DNA from: Azomonas macrocytogenes
GTDB lineage: Bacteria; Pseudomonadota; Gammaproteobacteria; Pseudomonadales; Pseudomonadaceae
Assembly (NCBI RefSeq): GCF_014191985.1
Contig: NZ_JACHXI010000016.1
Coordinates: 1 to 64,000 of the forward strand
Length of the DNA stretch: 64,000 bases
Direction: 5' to 3'
The position numbers and the translations under genes are program-made. Below the pieces are notes generated by a model that did not search any database, was not told the origin of the DNA, and was given only the letters and a program-made list of their open reading frames with translations. This document shows positions 14,533-23,273 of this stretch, one piece after another (positions within the stretch are counted from its first letter, which is position 1; every line of letters begins with the position of its first letter).

Positions 14533-14553
14533 GATATTGAGAATAGCTCTCAA
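14533..14553. promoter_or_regulatory. Fur box upstream of the FecI-type sigma gene
   Basis: GATATTGAGAATAGCTCTC at 14533-14551 matches about 13 of 19 positions of the classical Fur consensus. It contains a perfect inverted repeat, TTGAGA-N5-TCTCAA. It lies about 65 bases before the sigma factor ATG, as expected for iron-repressed fecI-type genes in Pseudomonas. Confidence 0.6.
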
Positions 14554-14617
14554 AAATACTAAAGTCTGCCGCTGGACCCCATGTCGGTGGGTTGGGAAGT
14601 GCGAGGAACGCCAGTTC

Positions 14618-15149
14618 ATGTCTACGGAGCGCGAACGTCTGCTGTCCGCCTTCATCGAGCATCGTGATGCTTTGCTCGGCTACCTTCGCCACCGCTTCGG
14701 CAGCCCGAGTCTGGCCGAGGACCTGGCTCAGGAAACCTGGCTGCGTCTGGCCAGGCATACGCCAGAACAGAATGTCGTCAATCCTCGCGCCTATCTGTTT
14801 CGTATTGCCACCAACCTGGGTACAGACCATCAACGGCATCAAGGCATGGATATCGAAGTGCAACTGGAGGACGAGCTGGTTGCCCAAATACCGGCGCAAG
14901 GAGTGGACCCAGCATGGGAAGTGCAGTCGCGTGATGAGCTTGAACACCTATTACATGTCGTTGACAGCCTGCCACCCCGTTGTCGAGAAATCTTCATCCT
15001 GTGCCGGGTCGATGGCCTGAGCCATGCGCAAATCGCCGAGCGTCTGAACATCTCCAAAAGCACGGTGGTTGCGCAAATGGTCAAGGCCTTGAGATCGGGC
15101 ACGTTTTGCTGCCTGGCTGGAACAAGGTGAGCCGCAACAGCTGGCCTAG
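14618..15149 (+). pseudogene. FecI-like ECF sigma factor, frameshifted at the 3' end
   Basis: The ATG at 14618 follows AGGAA (14603-14607). Sigma region 2 (LLGYLRHRFGSPSLAEDLAQETWLRL and NPRAYLFRIATNLGTDHQR) and region 4 (LPPRCREIFILCRVDGLSHAQIAERLNISKSTV) are intact. After KALR at about 15094 the open frame goes off into SGTFCCLAGTR and stops at 15130. The next frame instead continues RARFAAWLEQGEPQQLA to a TAG at 15147-15149, which is the normal end of such proteins. A small deletion therefore shifted the frame within the last 25 residues. The DNA-binding helices survive, so some function cannot be excluded. Confidence 0.75.
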
Positions 15150-15592
15150 CAACGGGCCGGAGAGGTCTGGCGGCGACTCGACCCGGTGGCAGAGAGCCTG
15201 GCAGCCAGTCGAGCCGCTATTACCGAGATCTCTGTATCCCCCAAAAACCAGTCAGAACAGCCAATGGCTAAAGCCCGCCGAAAGCAAACCTGGCTGCTTC
15301 GTAGCATGGCCGCCATGCTATTGCTTGGCCTGGGATTAAGCTGGTGTTACGACCCAGCCTGGCTGGCGGACTACCGCACAGCGATTGCTGAACAGCGGCA
15401 ATGGCATCTGGAGGACGGCTCGCTGATTCATGCGGCTCCCGATAGCGCACTGGATGTAAATTACAGTGACCATCAGCGGTATGTCCGTCTTTATCGTAGT
15501 GAAGCCTGGTTTCAGGTAGTGCCCGATGCGCAGCGGCCTTTTATTGTCGAGGCTGCCAAAGGCAACACCCAGGCTCTAGGGTCGCTCCTTCC
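15150..15592 (+). pseudogene. FecR-like anti-sigma factor remnant, both ends missing
   Basis: Directly after the sigma factor, one frame reads VWRRLDPVAESLAASRAA, a membrane helix (SMAAMLLLGLGLSWC) and then periplasmic FecR sequence such as IAEQRQWHLEDGSLIHAAPDSALDVNY, SEAWFQVV and FIVEAAKGNTQALG. The N-terminal cytoplasmic domain upstream of VWRRL is mostly lost. After TQALG (about 15585) the conserved TAFDVR continuation is replaced by unrelated sequence and a stop at 15615-15617. No TonB receptor gene follows. The trio is therefore a dead siderophore-signalling locus. Confidence 0.75.
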
Positions 15593-15781
15593 ATGGTGCT
15601 TGCACTCGGCCTTCTGAAAGGGGACATTGGCGCCGCTTTTAGCTCTGTGAAAACCCAAAAAATACCGATCGTTTCCACGCTAAAACAAAAACGATCAGCT
15701 TGATAGTGAGGCTAAAGAGCGTATTCCAGCCGGGAAGGTGCGTAAAAACGATCAAAATGAGAATTGCTGAGAGCGTGCCAT

Positions 15782-17410
15782 TCAATCGACTTTCGCATCA
15801 AAGCTATCGGCCCTGGCCATTTTCCACATGCGGGCGTGCAGGTGCAGGCGGTCGCCATCCTGGCTGACCAGCAGTTCCCCTGGCTTGAGGAAGATATGCT
15901 GCTGGGAGAAGAGTTTGATTTCCGTTGCGGAAACGCGCCGCACCAGATGCTTGGGATCCAGCTCCGAAGGATGTCGAAGACCGGCGGCGGCGAGCATTTC
16001 GGCCAGTGCGGCGAGAGTGTTGCGGTGGAAATTGTAGACTTGCTGGGCTTTGTCTTCGACCACTACAGCCCTTTGGCGCAGCGGGTCTTGGGTGGCGATG
16101 CCAGTGGGGCAGCGATTGGTCTGGCAGGATTGTGACTGGATGCAGCCGAGCGCGAACATGAAACCGCGCGCCGAGTTGGCCCAGTCGGCACCGATGGCCA
16201 GTACGCTGAGGATGTCGAAGGCGCTGACAATCTTGCCGCTGGTGCCGATCTTGATCTTGTCGCGCAGGTTGGTGCCAACCAGGGTGTTATGTACAAACAG
16301 CAGCGCTTCGCGCATGGGAACACCGATATGGTCCGCGAACTCCAGAGGGGCTGCACCGGTGCCACCTTCCTTGCCGTCAACCACGATGAAATCGGGCAGG
16401 ATGCCCGTTTCCAGCATGGCTTTGACGATGCTCATGAATTCCCAGAGATGACCCAGGCAGAATTTGAAGCCGACCGGTTTGCCGCCGGACAGCTCGCGTA
16501 GCTGGGCGATGAACTGCATCAGTTCGATCGGTGTGGAAAAAGCACTGTGGCGAGCTGGCGAGACGCAATCCTCGGTCATGATCACGCCGCGAGTGATGGA
16601 GATTTCTTCGGTAATCTTGTCCTTCGGCAGAATACCGCCGTGGCCCGGTTTGGCGCCTTGACTGAGCTTGATTTCGATCATCCGTACTTGCGGTAACTTG
16701 GCCTGGGCGGCGAAGCGTTCGGGGTCGAAACGGCCGTCGCTGGTGCGACAGCCAAAATAGCCGCTGCCGATTTCCCAGACCAGGTCGCCATCATGCTCGC
16801 GATGATAGCTGCTGATGCCGCCTTCTCCGCTGTCATGATAGAAATTGCCAAGCTTGGCACCCTTGTTCAAGGCGCGTACGGCATTGGCGCTAAGAGCGCC
16901 GAAACTCATCGCCGAGATGTTGAACAGCGAGGCGGAATAGGGCTGGGTGCATTGCGGTCCGCCAATGTCGACACGGAAACTGTCGGGGCTGGCCAATGGC
17001 GCCGGACGCATGGAGTGCCCGATGAATTCGAAGCCATCCTCGTACACATCTACCAATGTACCGAAAGGTTTATCCGCGCCCCTGTTCTGTGCACGTGCGT
17101 AGATCAACAGACGTTGGGTGCGCGAAAAAGGTAGTCGGTCATTGTCCCCTTCGATCAGGTACTGGCGGATTTCCGGACGAATACTTTCGATGAGATAGCG
17201 CAGATTGCCGAGCACCGGGTAATTGCGGCGTACTGAATAGCGTTTTTGCACAATGTCGGCGATACCAAGCAGGCTCAGAGCGGCGGTGACGAGGGTGAAC
17301 GGTCGCAGCCATTCGTGTTCCCAAAAAGGCAGTGTGACCAAGGTGAACAGCACGCAGAAGGCAAAGAACGCGTACCGGCTCAGCAATGAAAGATTCATGA
17401 GCGAGTTCAT
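15782..17410 (-). CDS. FMN-binding glutamate-synthase-like protein
   Basis: 542 residues. Two N-terminal membrane helices (about residues 10-50) precede a barrel related to the FMN domain of glutamate synthase. Visible signatures are [73 protein letters not shown] and the Cys cluster [21 protein letters not shown]. No amidotransferase domain is present, so it is not a complete GOGAT; substrate and physiological role are unknown. GGAG seven bases before the ATG at 17410 supports this start. It is divergent from pncB. Confidence 0.85.
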   Translation of the reverse strand: MNSLMNLSLLSRYAFFAFCVLFTLVTLPFWEHEWLRPFTLVTAALSLLGIADIVQKRYSVRRNYPVLGNLRYLIESIRPEIRQYLIEGDNDRLPFSRTQRLLIYARAQNRGADKPFGTLVDVYEDGFEFIGHSMRPAPLASPDSFRVDIGGPQCTQPYSASLFNISAMSFGALSANAVRALNKGAKLGNFYHDSGEGGISSYHREHDGDLVWEIGSGYFGCRTSDGRFDPERFAAQAKLPQVRMIEIKLSQGAKPGHGGILPKDKITEEISITRGVIMTEDCVSPARHSAFSTPIELMQFIAQLRELSGGKPVGFKFCLGHLWEFMSIVKAMLETGILPDFIVVDGKEGGTGAAPLEFADHIGVPMREALLFVHNTLVGTNLRDKIKIGTSGKIVSAFDILSVLAIGADWANSARGFMFALGCIQSQSCQTNRCPTGIATQDPLRQRAVVVEDKAQQVYNFHRNTLAALAEMLAAAGLRHPSELDPKHLVRRVSATEIKLFSQQHIFLKPGELLVSQDGDRLHLHARMWKMARADSFDAKVD

Positions 17411-17464
17411 GCAAGGCTCCGGAATATATTTAATAACTTATGCGCATTATCCTGCATTTTTTTT

Positions 17465-17480
17465 GCATAGATTTCTATGC
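17465..17480. promoter_or_regulatory. 16-bp palindrome between divergent genes
   Basis: GCATAGATTTCTATGC is a perfect inverted repeat with a 2-base spacer, in the 163-bp region between the GltB-like gene and pncB. A second symmetric ATGCGCAT is nearby. It is a candidate operator for one or both divergent promoters; the regulator is unknown. Confidence 0.35.
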
Positions 17481-17573
17481 GCTTGGTGCTTATTACTACG
17501 GATTGCGCCGGAACAATGCTGCTCGAATTCGCATCACAATCCATGCCAGGGTCGACCCTGCAAGGAGTTGAAC

Positions 17574-18773
17574 ATGAGCGAAAGTCCATTCACGGCAAGA
17601 ATCGTGCAAAATCTGCTGGATACCGATTTTTATAAGCTCACCATGATGCAGGCCGTTCTGCACAATTATCCGAATGCCGAAGTCGAGTGGGAATTTCACT
17701 CTCGCAACGATGAGGATCTGCGGCCTTATTTCAGCGAGATTCGCCAGCAGTTGGAGCTATTGAGTGAAATGGCCATCAGCAGCGATCAGTTGGCCTTTCT
17801 CGAACGGATTTCTTGCTTGAAGCCGGATTTCCTGCGTTTTCTCGGCTTGTTTCGCTTCGATCTTGCTTACCTGCATGTGGGTATCGAGGATGATCGGTTA
17901 TTCATCCGTCTGCGTGGGCCCTGGCTGCATGTGATTCTCTTCGAGGTGCCGTTACTGGCCATTATCAGCGAAGTGCGCAATCGTCAGCGCTACGGCTTGG
18001 CGACTCTGGAGCAGGTTCGCGAACGGCTTTACTACAAGCTGGAATGGCTTGTGCAGGAGGCTTCCGCCGAGGAGTTGGATGGTTTCAAACTGGCTGATTT
18101 CGGTACACGCCGGCGTTTTTCCTACGGTGTGCATGCCGAAGTAGTCGATATCCTGGTCCACGATTTCCCCGGTCGTTTCGTCGGGACCAGCAACTTGCAT
18201 CTGGCGCGGGAGTATCAGCTCAAACCTATGGGTACCATGGCTCATGAGTGGCTGATGGCACACCAGCAGCTAGGCTCCCGGTTGATCGACAGCCAGAGCG
18301 CTGCCTTGGATTGCTGGGTTCGCGAATACCGTGGCCTCTTGGGGATTGCCTTGACCGATTGCATTACCATGGACGCTTTCCTGCGCGATTTCGATCTTTA
18401 CTTTGCCAAGCTTTTCGATGGCTTGCGCCACGATTCGGGGGATCCGCTGGTGTGGGCGCATAAAGCCATTGCGCACTACGAGTCGCTGGGTATTGATCCG
18501 AGAACCAAGACGCTGGTGTTTTCCGATGGGCTGGATCTGCCCGGCGCGCTGGCTATCTATCGTGCATTACGGGGACAGATCGATATCAGCTTTGGGATCG
18601 GCACTAACCTGACGTGCGATATCCCGGGGATCGAGCCGATGAACATGGTGATCAAGATGACGGCCTGCAACGGCCAGCCAGTGGCGAAGATTTCCGACTC
18701 GCCGGGTAAGACCCAGTGTCGCGACGAGAATTTCCTCGCTTATCTGAAGCATGTGTTCAAGGTGGCCGAATAG
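17574..18773 (+). CDS. pncB: Nicotinate phosphoribosyltransferase
   Basis: 399 residues from the ATG at 17574, preceded by AAGGAG. It converts nicotinate and PRPP to nicotinate mononucleotide for NAD salvage. Family motifs are [20 protein letters not shown] at the N-terminus, [36 protein letters not shown] with the conserved His that is phosphorylated during catalysis, [17 protein letters not shown] and [11 protein letters not shown]. With pncC, this is the second pyridine-nucleotide cycle gene in the window, but they are 15 kb apart. Confidence 0.95.
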   Translation: MSESPFTARIVQNLLDTDFYKLTMMQAVLHNYPNAEVEWEFHSRNDEDLRPYFSEIRQQLELLSEMAISSDQLAFLERISCLKPDFLRFLGLFRFDLAYLHVGIEDDRLFIRLRGPWLHVILFEVPLLAIISEVRNRQRYGLATLEQVRERLYYKLEWLVQEASAEELDGFKLADFGTRRRFSYGVHAEVVDILVHDFPGRFVGTSNLHLAREYQLKPMGTMAHEWLMAHQQLGSRLIDSQSAALDCWVREYRGLLGIALTDCITMDAFLRDFDLYFAKLFDGLRHDSGDPLVWAHKAIAHYESLGIDPRTKTLVFSDGLDLPGALAIYRALRGQIDISFGIGTNLTCDIPGIEPMNMVIKMTACNGQPVAKISDSPGKTQCRDENFLAYLKHVFKVAE

Positions 18774-18944
18774 CTTCTTGCCCTGGCCATTGTTGCTGTT
18801 CTGCCATCAACTATTTACAGGGCATGACGAACACCGGGATCGGCGCATAGTGCTTTGCCAGCAGAGCGAAAGCCTGCCTGTTATTCGCTATATGAGGTCA
18901 GACTTTCGTTATTTGCCGATGCCCGTTGCAGTCATCGCAGAAAG

Positions 18945-19229
18945 CTATTCGCTGCGAAGCTGTTTGACATGATCGAAGGCTTTTCCGCGCTCTGTCTGAG
19001 TGATCTTGCCGTCGCCATCCTTGTCCATGCGATTGAACTGCTTCTCTGCGTGGGTGAGGTATTCCTGTTTCGAGATGGCGCCATCTTTATTGGTATCCAT
19101 TGCATCTACCTGTTTTTGCAGGCGACCTTGAACTTTCTCCTGGATTTTTTGGATTTGCTCATCGTCGCTGGCGTTGGCCATATTACTGCCCAGCAGGACA
19201 AGAGCGGTCAGGGCGATGAGTTTGCGCAT
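18945..19229 (-). CDS. Secreted EF-hand (calcium-binding) protein
   Basis: 94 residues. A signal peptide (MRKLIALTALVLLGSNMANA) is followed by a charged helical stretch and two canonical EF-hand loops, DTNKDGAISKQE and DKDGDGKITQTE, with ligands at positions 1, 3, 5 and 12. It should bind two calcium ions in the periplasm or outside the cell. The role is unknown. It stands alone, with its own promoter presumed in the 160-bp gap to the ankyrin gene. Confidence 0.88.
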   Translation of the reverse strand: MRKLIALTALVLLGSNMANASDDEQIQKIQEKVQGRLQKQVDAMDTNKDGAISKQEYLTHAEKQFNRMDKDGDGKITQTERGKAFDHVKQLRSE

Positions 19230-19389
19230 GGTCTGCTTCCTTGAATGAACGTCTTGGTATGGGGGACGCTCGCCTTGATGAAATGTATATGCAAGCTTCG
19301 CCGAAACCTTTGTGTGTTGTCATCGCACCTTTTTCGATGCACGACCGGTCGGGTAGAAGAGTGCATCATCAAAGCCTGGAATCAAACAC

Positions 19390-19938
19390 CTAGCCATCGC
19401 ACTGCATGAGTGCTGCCAATTGTGCCGATGTGTTTTTGGCACCCATCGCCTGCGCGGCGGCGAAGGCGGTTATACCCTTGGCGTCGCGGACTTGGGGGTT
19501 GGCGCCATGCTGTAGCAGCAGGGCCACGATATCAGTCCGGTCGAACATGGCGGCCATCATCAAGGCTGTCTTGCCATCGGGTGATTTGGCTTCAACATTG
19601 GCGCCATGGCTCAGCAATAGCTTGGCCATGGCCAGGTTACCCTTGAAACCGCTGCCGGCCAGGGCAGTATGGCCGTTGTCGTTGCAGATATCCGGATCGG
19701 CGCCATGTTCGAGCAGTACTCGGCTGGCATCCAGATGGCCATGGTAGCTGGCCAGGATAAGTAAGGTATCGCCCTTGTGGTTGCGCAGATTGGGTGGCAA
19801 GTCATTGTCCAATAGCCGGACCAGCATTGACGCATCGCCGTTGCGCGCGACATCGAAAACCTGATCGGCAAATTCCTGGGCTTCTTCCGGCGTCATTTGC
19901 CGGGTGGTGGAAACGGCATTGGGTTGCGGGGTCGACAT
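19390..19938 (-). CDS. Ankyrin-repeat protein
   Basis: 182 residues from the ATG at 19938, which has AAGGGAG upstream; an in-frame ATG at 19953 is less likely. About four ankyrin repeats can be read: GDASMLVRLLDNDLPPNLRN, KGDTLLILASYHGHLDASRV, NGHTALAGSGFKGNLAMAKL and DGKTALMMAAMFDRTDIVAL, then a terminal AKGITAFAAAQAMG. It has no signal peptide, so it is probably cytoplasmic. In some pseudomonads similar genes accompany catalase; no catalase is seen here. Confidence 0.88.
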   Translation of the reverse strand: MSTPQPNAVSTTRQMTPEEAQEFADQVFDVARNGDASMLVRLLDNDLPPNLRNHKGDTLLILASYHGHLDASRVLLEHGADPDICNDNGHTALAGSGFKGNLAMAKLLLSHGANVEAKSPDGKTALMMAAMFDRTDIVALLLQHGANPQVRDAKGITAFAAAQAMGAKNTSAQLAALMQCDG

Positions 19939-20036
19939 AGTGGCTCCCTTCAAGGCTGTCGTTTATCTGTCTAGAGAAGCTATGACCTTGCTGTTACCTG
20001 TGGGTGCCATGAATCATGGGTTCGTTTATGCGTTGA

Positions 20037-22058
20037 TCATTTGCACTTGCGCGCCCTCGGTTGCGAGAGTGGCAGGTTTTCCTGAAGCTGTTCGTCACGC
20101 TGATTGGACACACGCTGTAGATGTTCGAAGGAGGTCGGTTCCGAGCCGTCGGCATTCAATTGTCGAATTTGTGTCGGTCGACCCTGTTCGTCGAGATAGA
20201 CCTGACCGATTCCGGCGCTGTTCCACAGGCGTTCGCCGTGTTTGCTGCGGCTGGGAATGCGTGGAGTGACCTGCATACGGCGACGTTTAGTGAAGATGTT
20301 GAGCGGTGAACGAGGCGAATAGAGCCAGCGGTTCAGGCGGTCGAACCAGTTCAGCAGGTTTTCGGGAAACTGGTTCTTGATACCGCTGCTGGTGATCTGC
20401 CAGATACGCGGGCCAGCATCGCGGTGGCGAATCAGTATCTCGTAGGTGAACGAGTAGTGCACATCGCCGGAGAGGATCACGTAATTTGCCGGGGTACGCG
20501 AATGACGAAAGATATTGAGCATTACCTGGGCAGCGCCACGGTGAGCCATCCAGTTCTCGGCATCTACCATTAGCGGATGGCCGGCCCAGGTAAAGATGCG
20601 TTGCACTGCCTCGATCAGCTTGACGCCAAACATTGGCGCTGGGGAAACGATCACTACCGATTTCTCGTCGATCAATTCTGTTTGCAGTTCGCACAGGGCT
20701 TCCCAGTCCAGCAGGCCGGATGGTTGGATTCGTTGCCGTTCGTGGTGCCAGCGGCGCGTACGGGTATCCAGCACGATGAGCGATGGTTGGCCTGCAATGC
20801 GGTAATGCCAGTGTTTGAAGGCCAGTAAGCGATCAATTATCCGATCGTGCGATGCCAGCGGTAGATACTGCCGCGCGTCCCGATGGGCAAGCAGTGCCTG
20901 GGTATGTTCCAGTAGTTCGCCGAAATATTCCGGGGCATTGCCCCAGCCTTGGCAGAGCAGGTAGGCAAGCAAGGCATTGCCGACAATGCGGCGTGAAAAA
21001 GGATGGTTATAGACGTTGTCTTCCCAGCGGGCGGAGAGGTTCCAATCGTCGGTGACATCATGGTCATCGAAGATCATCAGGCAAGGAATTTGCGCCATGG
21101 CGCGTGCCGCTTGCGGCAGGTCATGAGCAAAGCTGCGAATGATTGTTTCCTGGCTTCGATAATGTTCGAGTTTCTCCTGCGGCAGGTTGGCAGGTATTAT
21201 CGGTTCGATCAATCGCCAGGGTGTTGGTGACCAGACCAATAGATACATGGCCATGATTTCGGCCAGGGTAATCAAGTGGTTGGCTGCACTGGCAGTAGTA
21301 AAAATGGGTTTTCTCACGCCCCCGAAGAAACGTTCGCGCAATTCTTCGTTGGCCGTGTAGTCCGGCAGAAGTTCTTCGCGCCGGTAGTAAGTCTTGGGGT
21401 GAACGTAGAGCGCATCACTGCTGTCCACCTCGGCGCCTTCAAGGGTTTCCCCATATAGGCCCAGGCATTCGATCAGGCGGTGGATTGCCACCAGCAAAGG
21501 GCCGGCCACATCATCGGCATAGATCTGGTCGCCGCTCAGTATCAGCAGCGCCGGACGGTCCTGTGGGCGATCAAGGGTACTGCCGAGTAGCGCATCGACC
21601 TGGCCTAGGCCGTCTTTGCTGGGGCAGTGCGGTTTGCGGCAGGAACCATGCAGCAGATGATCATGTCGGTCGCGGCGGACGAAGCTTGGCTTGCTTTGGC
21701 CGGGATAGAGCAAGTGTGGTGCCCAGTCTGCGATGGAGCCAGCGCCTTCGATAAGCAGGTCGTAATGGATATATACGTTGGTTGGCAGCTTGCTTTCCAG
21801 GCTGATTTCGATCAGATGCACCCAGGCATGCTGGCCGATGGGGATATATCGACAACAGCTTGCATCGAGCGGCAGGTTCAGTTCGGTCGAACCCGATTCA
21901 GAATCTTCATAAATAAGCTGTAGTGTTGCCCGCAACTGCCTCGATCCCACCAGCCATAGCACCAGACGCGATGCTTCGAGGCGTCGCAGTAAGGGGCCGG
22001 ACAGGACCGGTGGCAAGTTGCTGGATACAGCGATAGGAGACGACATGGAACTACTCAT
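20037..22058 (-). CDS. PhoD-like metallophosphatase family protein
   Basis: 673 residues. The metallophosphoesterase motifs are in order: LLILSGDQIYADDVAGPLL near residue 175, MIFDDHDVTDDWN near 335 and YVILSGDVHYSF near 555, providing the Asp/His metal ligands of the PhoD family. There is no signal peptide or Tat motif, so unlike secreted PhoD it is probably cytoplasmic. Substrate unknown. The start at 22058 has no strong ribosome-binding site; ATG at 22046 is the alternative. Confidence 0.82.
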   Translation of the reverse strand: MSSSMSSPIAVSSNLPPVLSGPLLRRLEASRLVLWLVGSRQLRATLQLIYEDSESGSTELNLPLDASCCRYIPIGQHAWVHLIEISLESKLPTNVYIHYDLLIEGAGSIADWAPHLLYPGQSKPSFVRRDRHDHLLHGSCRKPHCPSKDGLGQVDALLGSTLDRPQDRPALLILSGDQIYADDVAGPLLVAIHRLIECLGLYGETLEGAEVDSSDALYVHPKTYYRREELLPDYTANEELRERFFGGVRKPIFTTASAANHLITLAEIMAMYLLVWSPTPWRLIEPIIPANLPQEKLEHYRSQETIIRSFAHDLPQAARAMAQIPCLMIFDDHDVTDDWNLSARWEDNVYNHPFSRRIVGNALLAYLLCQGWGNAPEYFGELLEHTQALLAHRDARQYLPLASHDRIIDRLLAFKHWHYRIAGQPSLIVLDTRTRRWHHERQRIQPSGLLDWEALCELQTELIDEKSVVIVSPAPMFGVKLIEAVQRIFTWAGHPLMVDAENWMAHRGAAQVMLNIFRHSRTPANYVILSGDVHYSFTYEILIRHRDAGPRIWQITSSGIKNQFPENLLNWFDRLNRWLYSPRSPLNIFTKRRRMQVTPRIPSRSKHGERLWNSAGIGQVYLDEQGRPTQIRQLNADGSEPTSFEHLQRVSNQRDEQLQENLPLSQPRARKCK

Positions 22059-22311
22059 GGAGTGAACTTATTGATGATGGAGGCCTTGGAACGATACGCA
22101 TCGATTTGCCGTGACTCAACGACCAAGGTTGGTCAAGCCGTCTTGGCAGGCTGGGTATAGCTAAGGAGACGTTCGTCTCATTTTTCGCGGGCAGGGAGAT
22201 TTGTTGAGAAACAGTTCAGATTGAGATCGAGACGAAAGGTTTATTTTTGCTCCTTGGATTAGAATGCTTGTTGCACTGCTTTTCCCCCTCCCTGCCTGCC
22301 GAGCCCACTAC

Positions 22312-23250
22312 ATGAGAGCCAGAACTTTTTTTTCTGCCTGCAGCCTCTTTTTTCTCAGCACCGCTATTTTGCCAGTATCCAGCGTATATGCTGCCCAGCC
22401 CAAGGTGACAGTCCAGGCCAAACAGTTGGAGTTGGCTTCGACTAGTGCACTGGTGGTAGATCTGAATAGCGGTAAGGAAGTGTTTGCCAGTTTTCCCGAT
22501 ACGATCGTACCGATCGCATCGATCACCAAGCTGATGACCGCTATGGTAGTGCTGGATGCTCGTCAGTCTCTGGACGAGGTAATTCCTGTCACTATTCGCG
22601 ATACTCAGGATCTCAAGGGCGTATTTTCGCGGGTTCGAGTGGGGAGTCTGTTGAGTCGGCGAGAGATGCTGCGCCTGGCACTGATGTCATCGGAGAACCG
22701 TGCTGCTTCGACCTTGGCGCACAATTATCCGGGTGGTCATACCATGTTCGTTGCCGCGATGAATGCCAAAGCGCGTGCGCTCGGCTTGCGCAATACCCGT
22801 TTTGCTGAACCGACCGGCTTGTCTACCCGAAACGTATCGACCGCACGTGACTTGGTGACCATGCTCAAGGCGGCACGCCAATACACGTTGATTCGCCAGA
22901 TGAGTACTACGCCCAAGGGCGATGCCTATTTCCGTACGCCGAATTACGCCCTCAGCTTCTTCAATACCAACCCGTTGGTGCGCAATGCCGACTGGCACAT
23001 CCAGTTGAGCAAGACCGGTTTCACCGATGCGGCTGGCCATTGTCTGGTGATGGTGGCAGAGGTCGGCAATCGGCCCATGGCCATGGTTCTGATGGGGTCG
23101 TTGGGCAAGGCTAGCCGCTTCGCCGATGCCAGCCGCGTGCGCAGTTGGGTCGAGACCGGTAAAAGTGCTCCGCTTCCGATTGCTGCAATCAGCTATAAAC
23201 AGCAGCGTATCCAGCAGTTGCGCCAACTGGCGCTTTCCCGGGCTAACTGA
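22312..23250 (+). CDS. pbpG: D-alanyl-D-alanine endopeptidase (PBP7 type)
   Basis: 312 residues from the ATG at 22312, which begins a signal peptide (RTFFSACSLFFLSTAILPV, cleaved near VYA-AQ). An upstream ATG at 22264 would bury it. It is a low-molecular-mass PBP that cleaves peptidoglycan cross-links in the periplasm. The penicillin-binding motifs are present: SITK with the nucleophile Ser, SEN (MSSENRAASTLA) and KTG (LSKTGFTDAAGHC). It has a short C-terminus with no membrane anchor, as in PbpG. Confidence 0.9.
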   Translation: MRARTFFSACSLFFLSTAILPVSSVYAAQPKVTVQAKQLELASTSALVVDLNSGKEVFASFPDTIVPIASITKLMTAMVVLDARQSLDEVIPVTIRDTQDLKGVFSRVRVGSLLSRREMLRLALMSSENRAASTLAHNYPGGHTMFVAAMNAKARALGLRNTRFAEPTGLSTRNVSTARDLVTMLKAARQYTLIRQMSTTPKGDAYFRTPNYALSFFNTNPLVRNADWHIQLSKTGFTDAAGHCLVMVAEVGNRPMAMVLMGSLGKASRFADASRVRSWVETGKSAPLPIAAISYKQQRIQQLRQLALSRAN

Positions 23251-23273
23251 TTCGGTTGAAATAAGCGAGCGGT

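Noticed and set aside
15757-15774. Second Fur box after the FecR remnant
   Set aside because: AATGAGAATTGCTGAGAG has one good half-site but no symmetric partner, and no iron-uptake gene follows.
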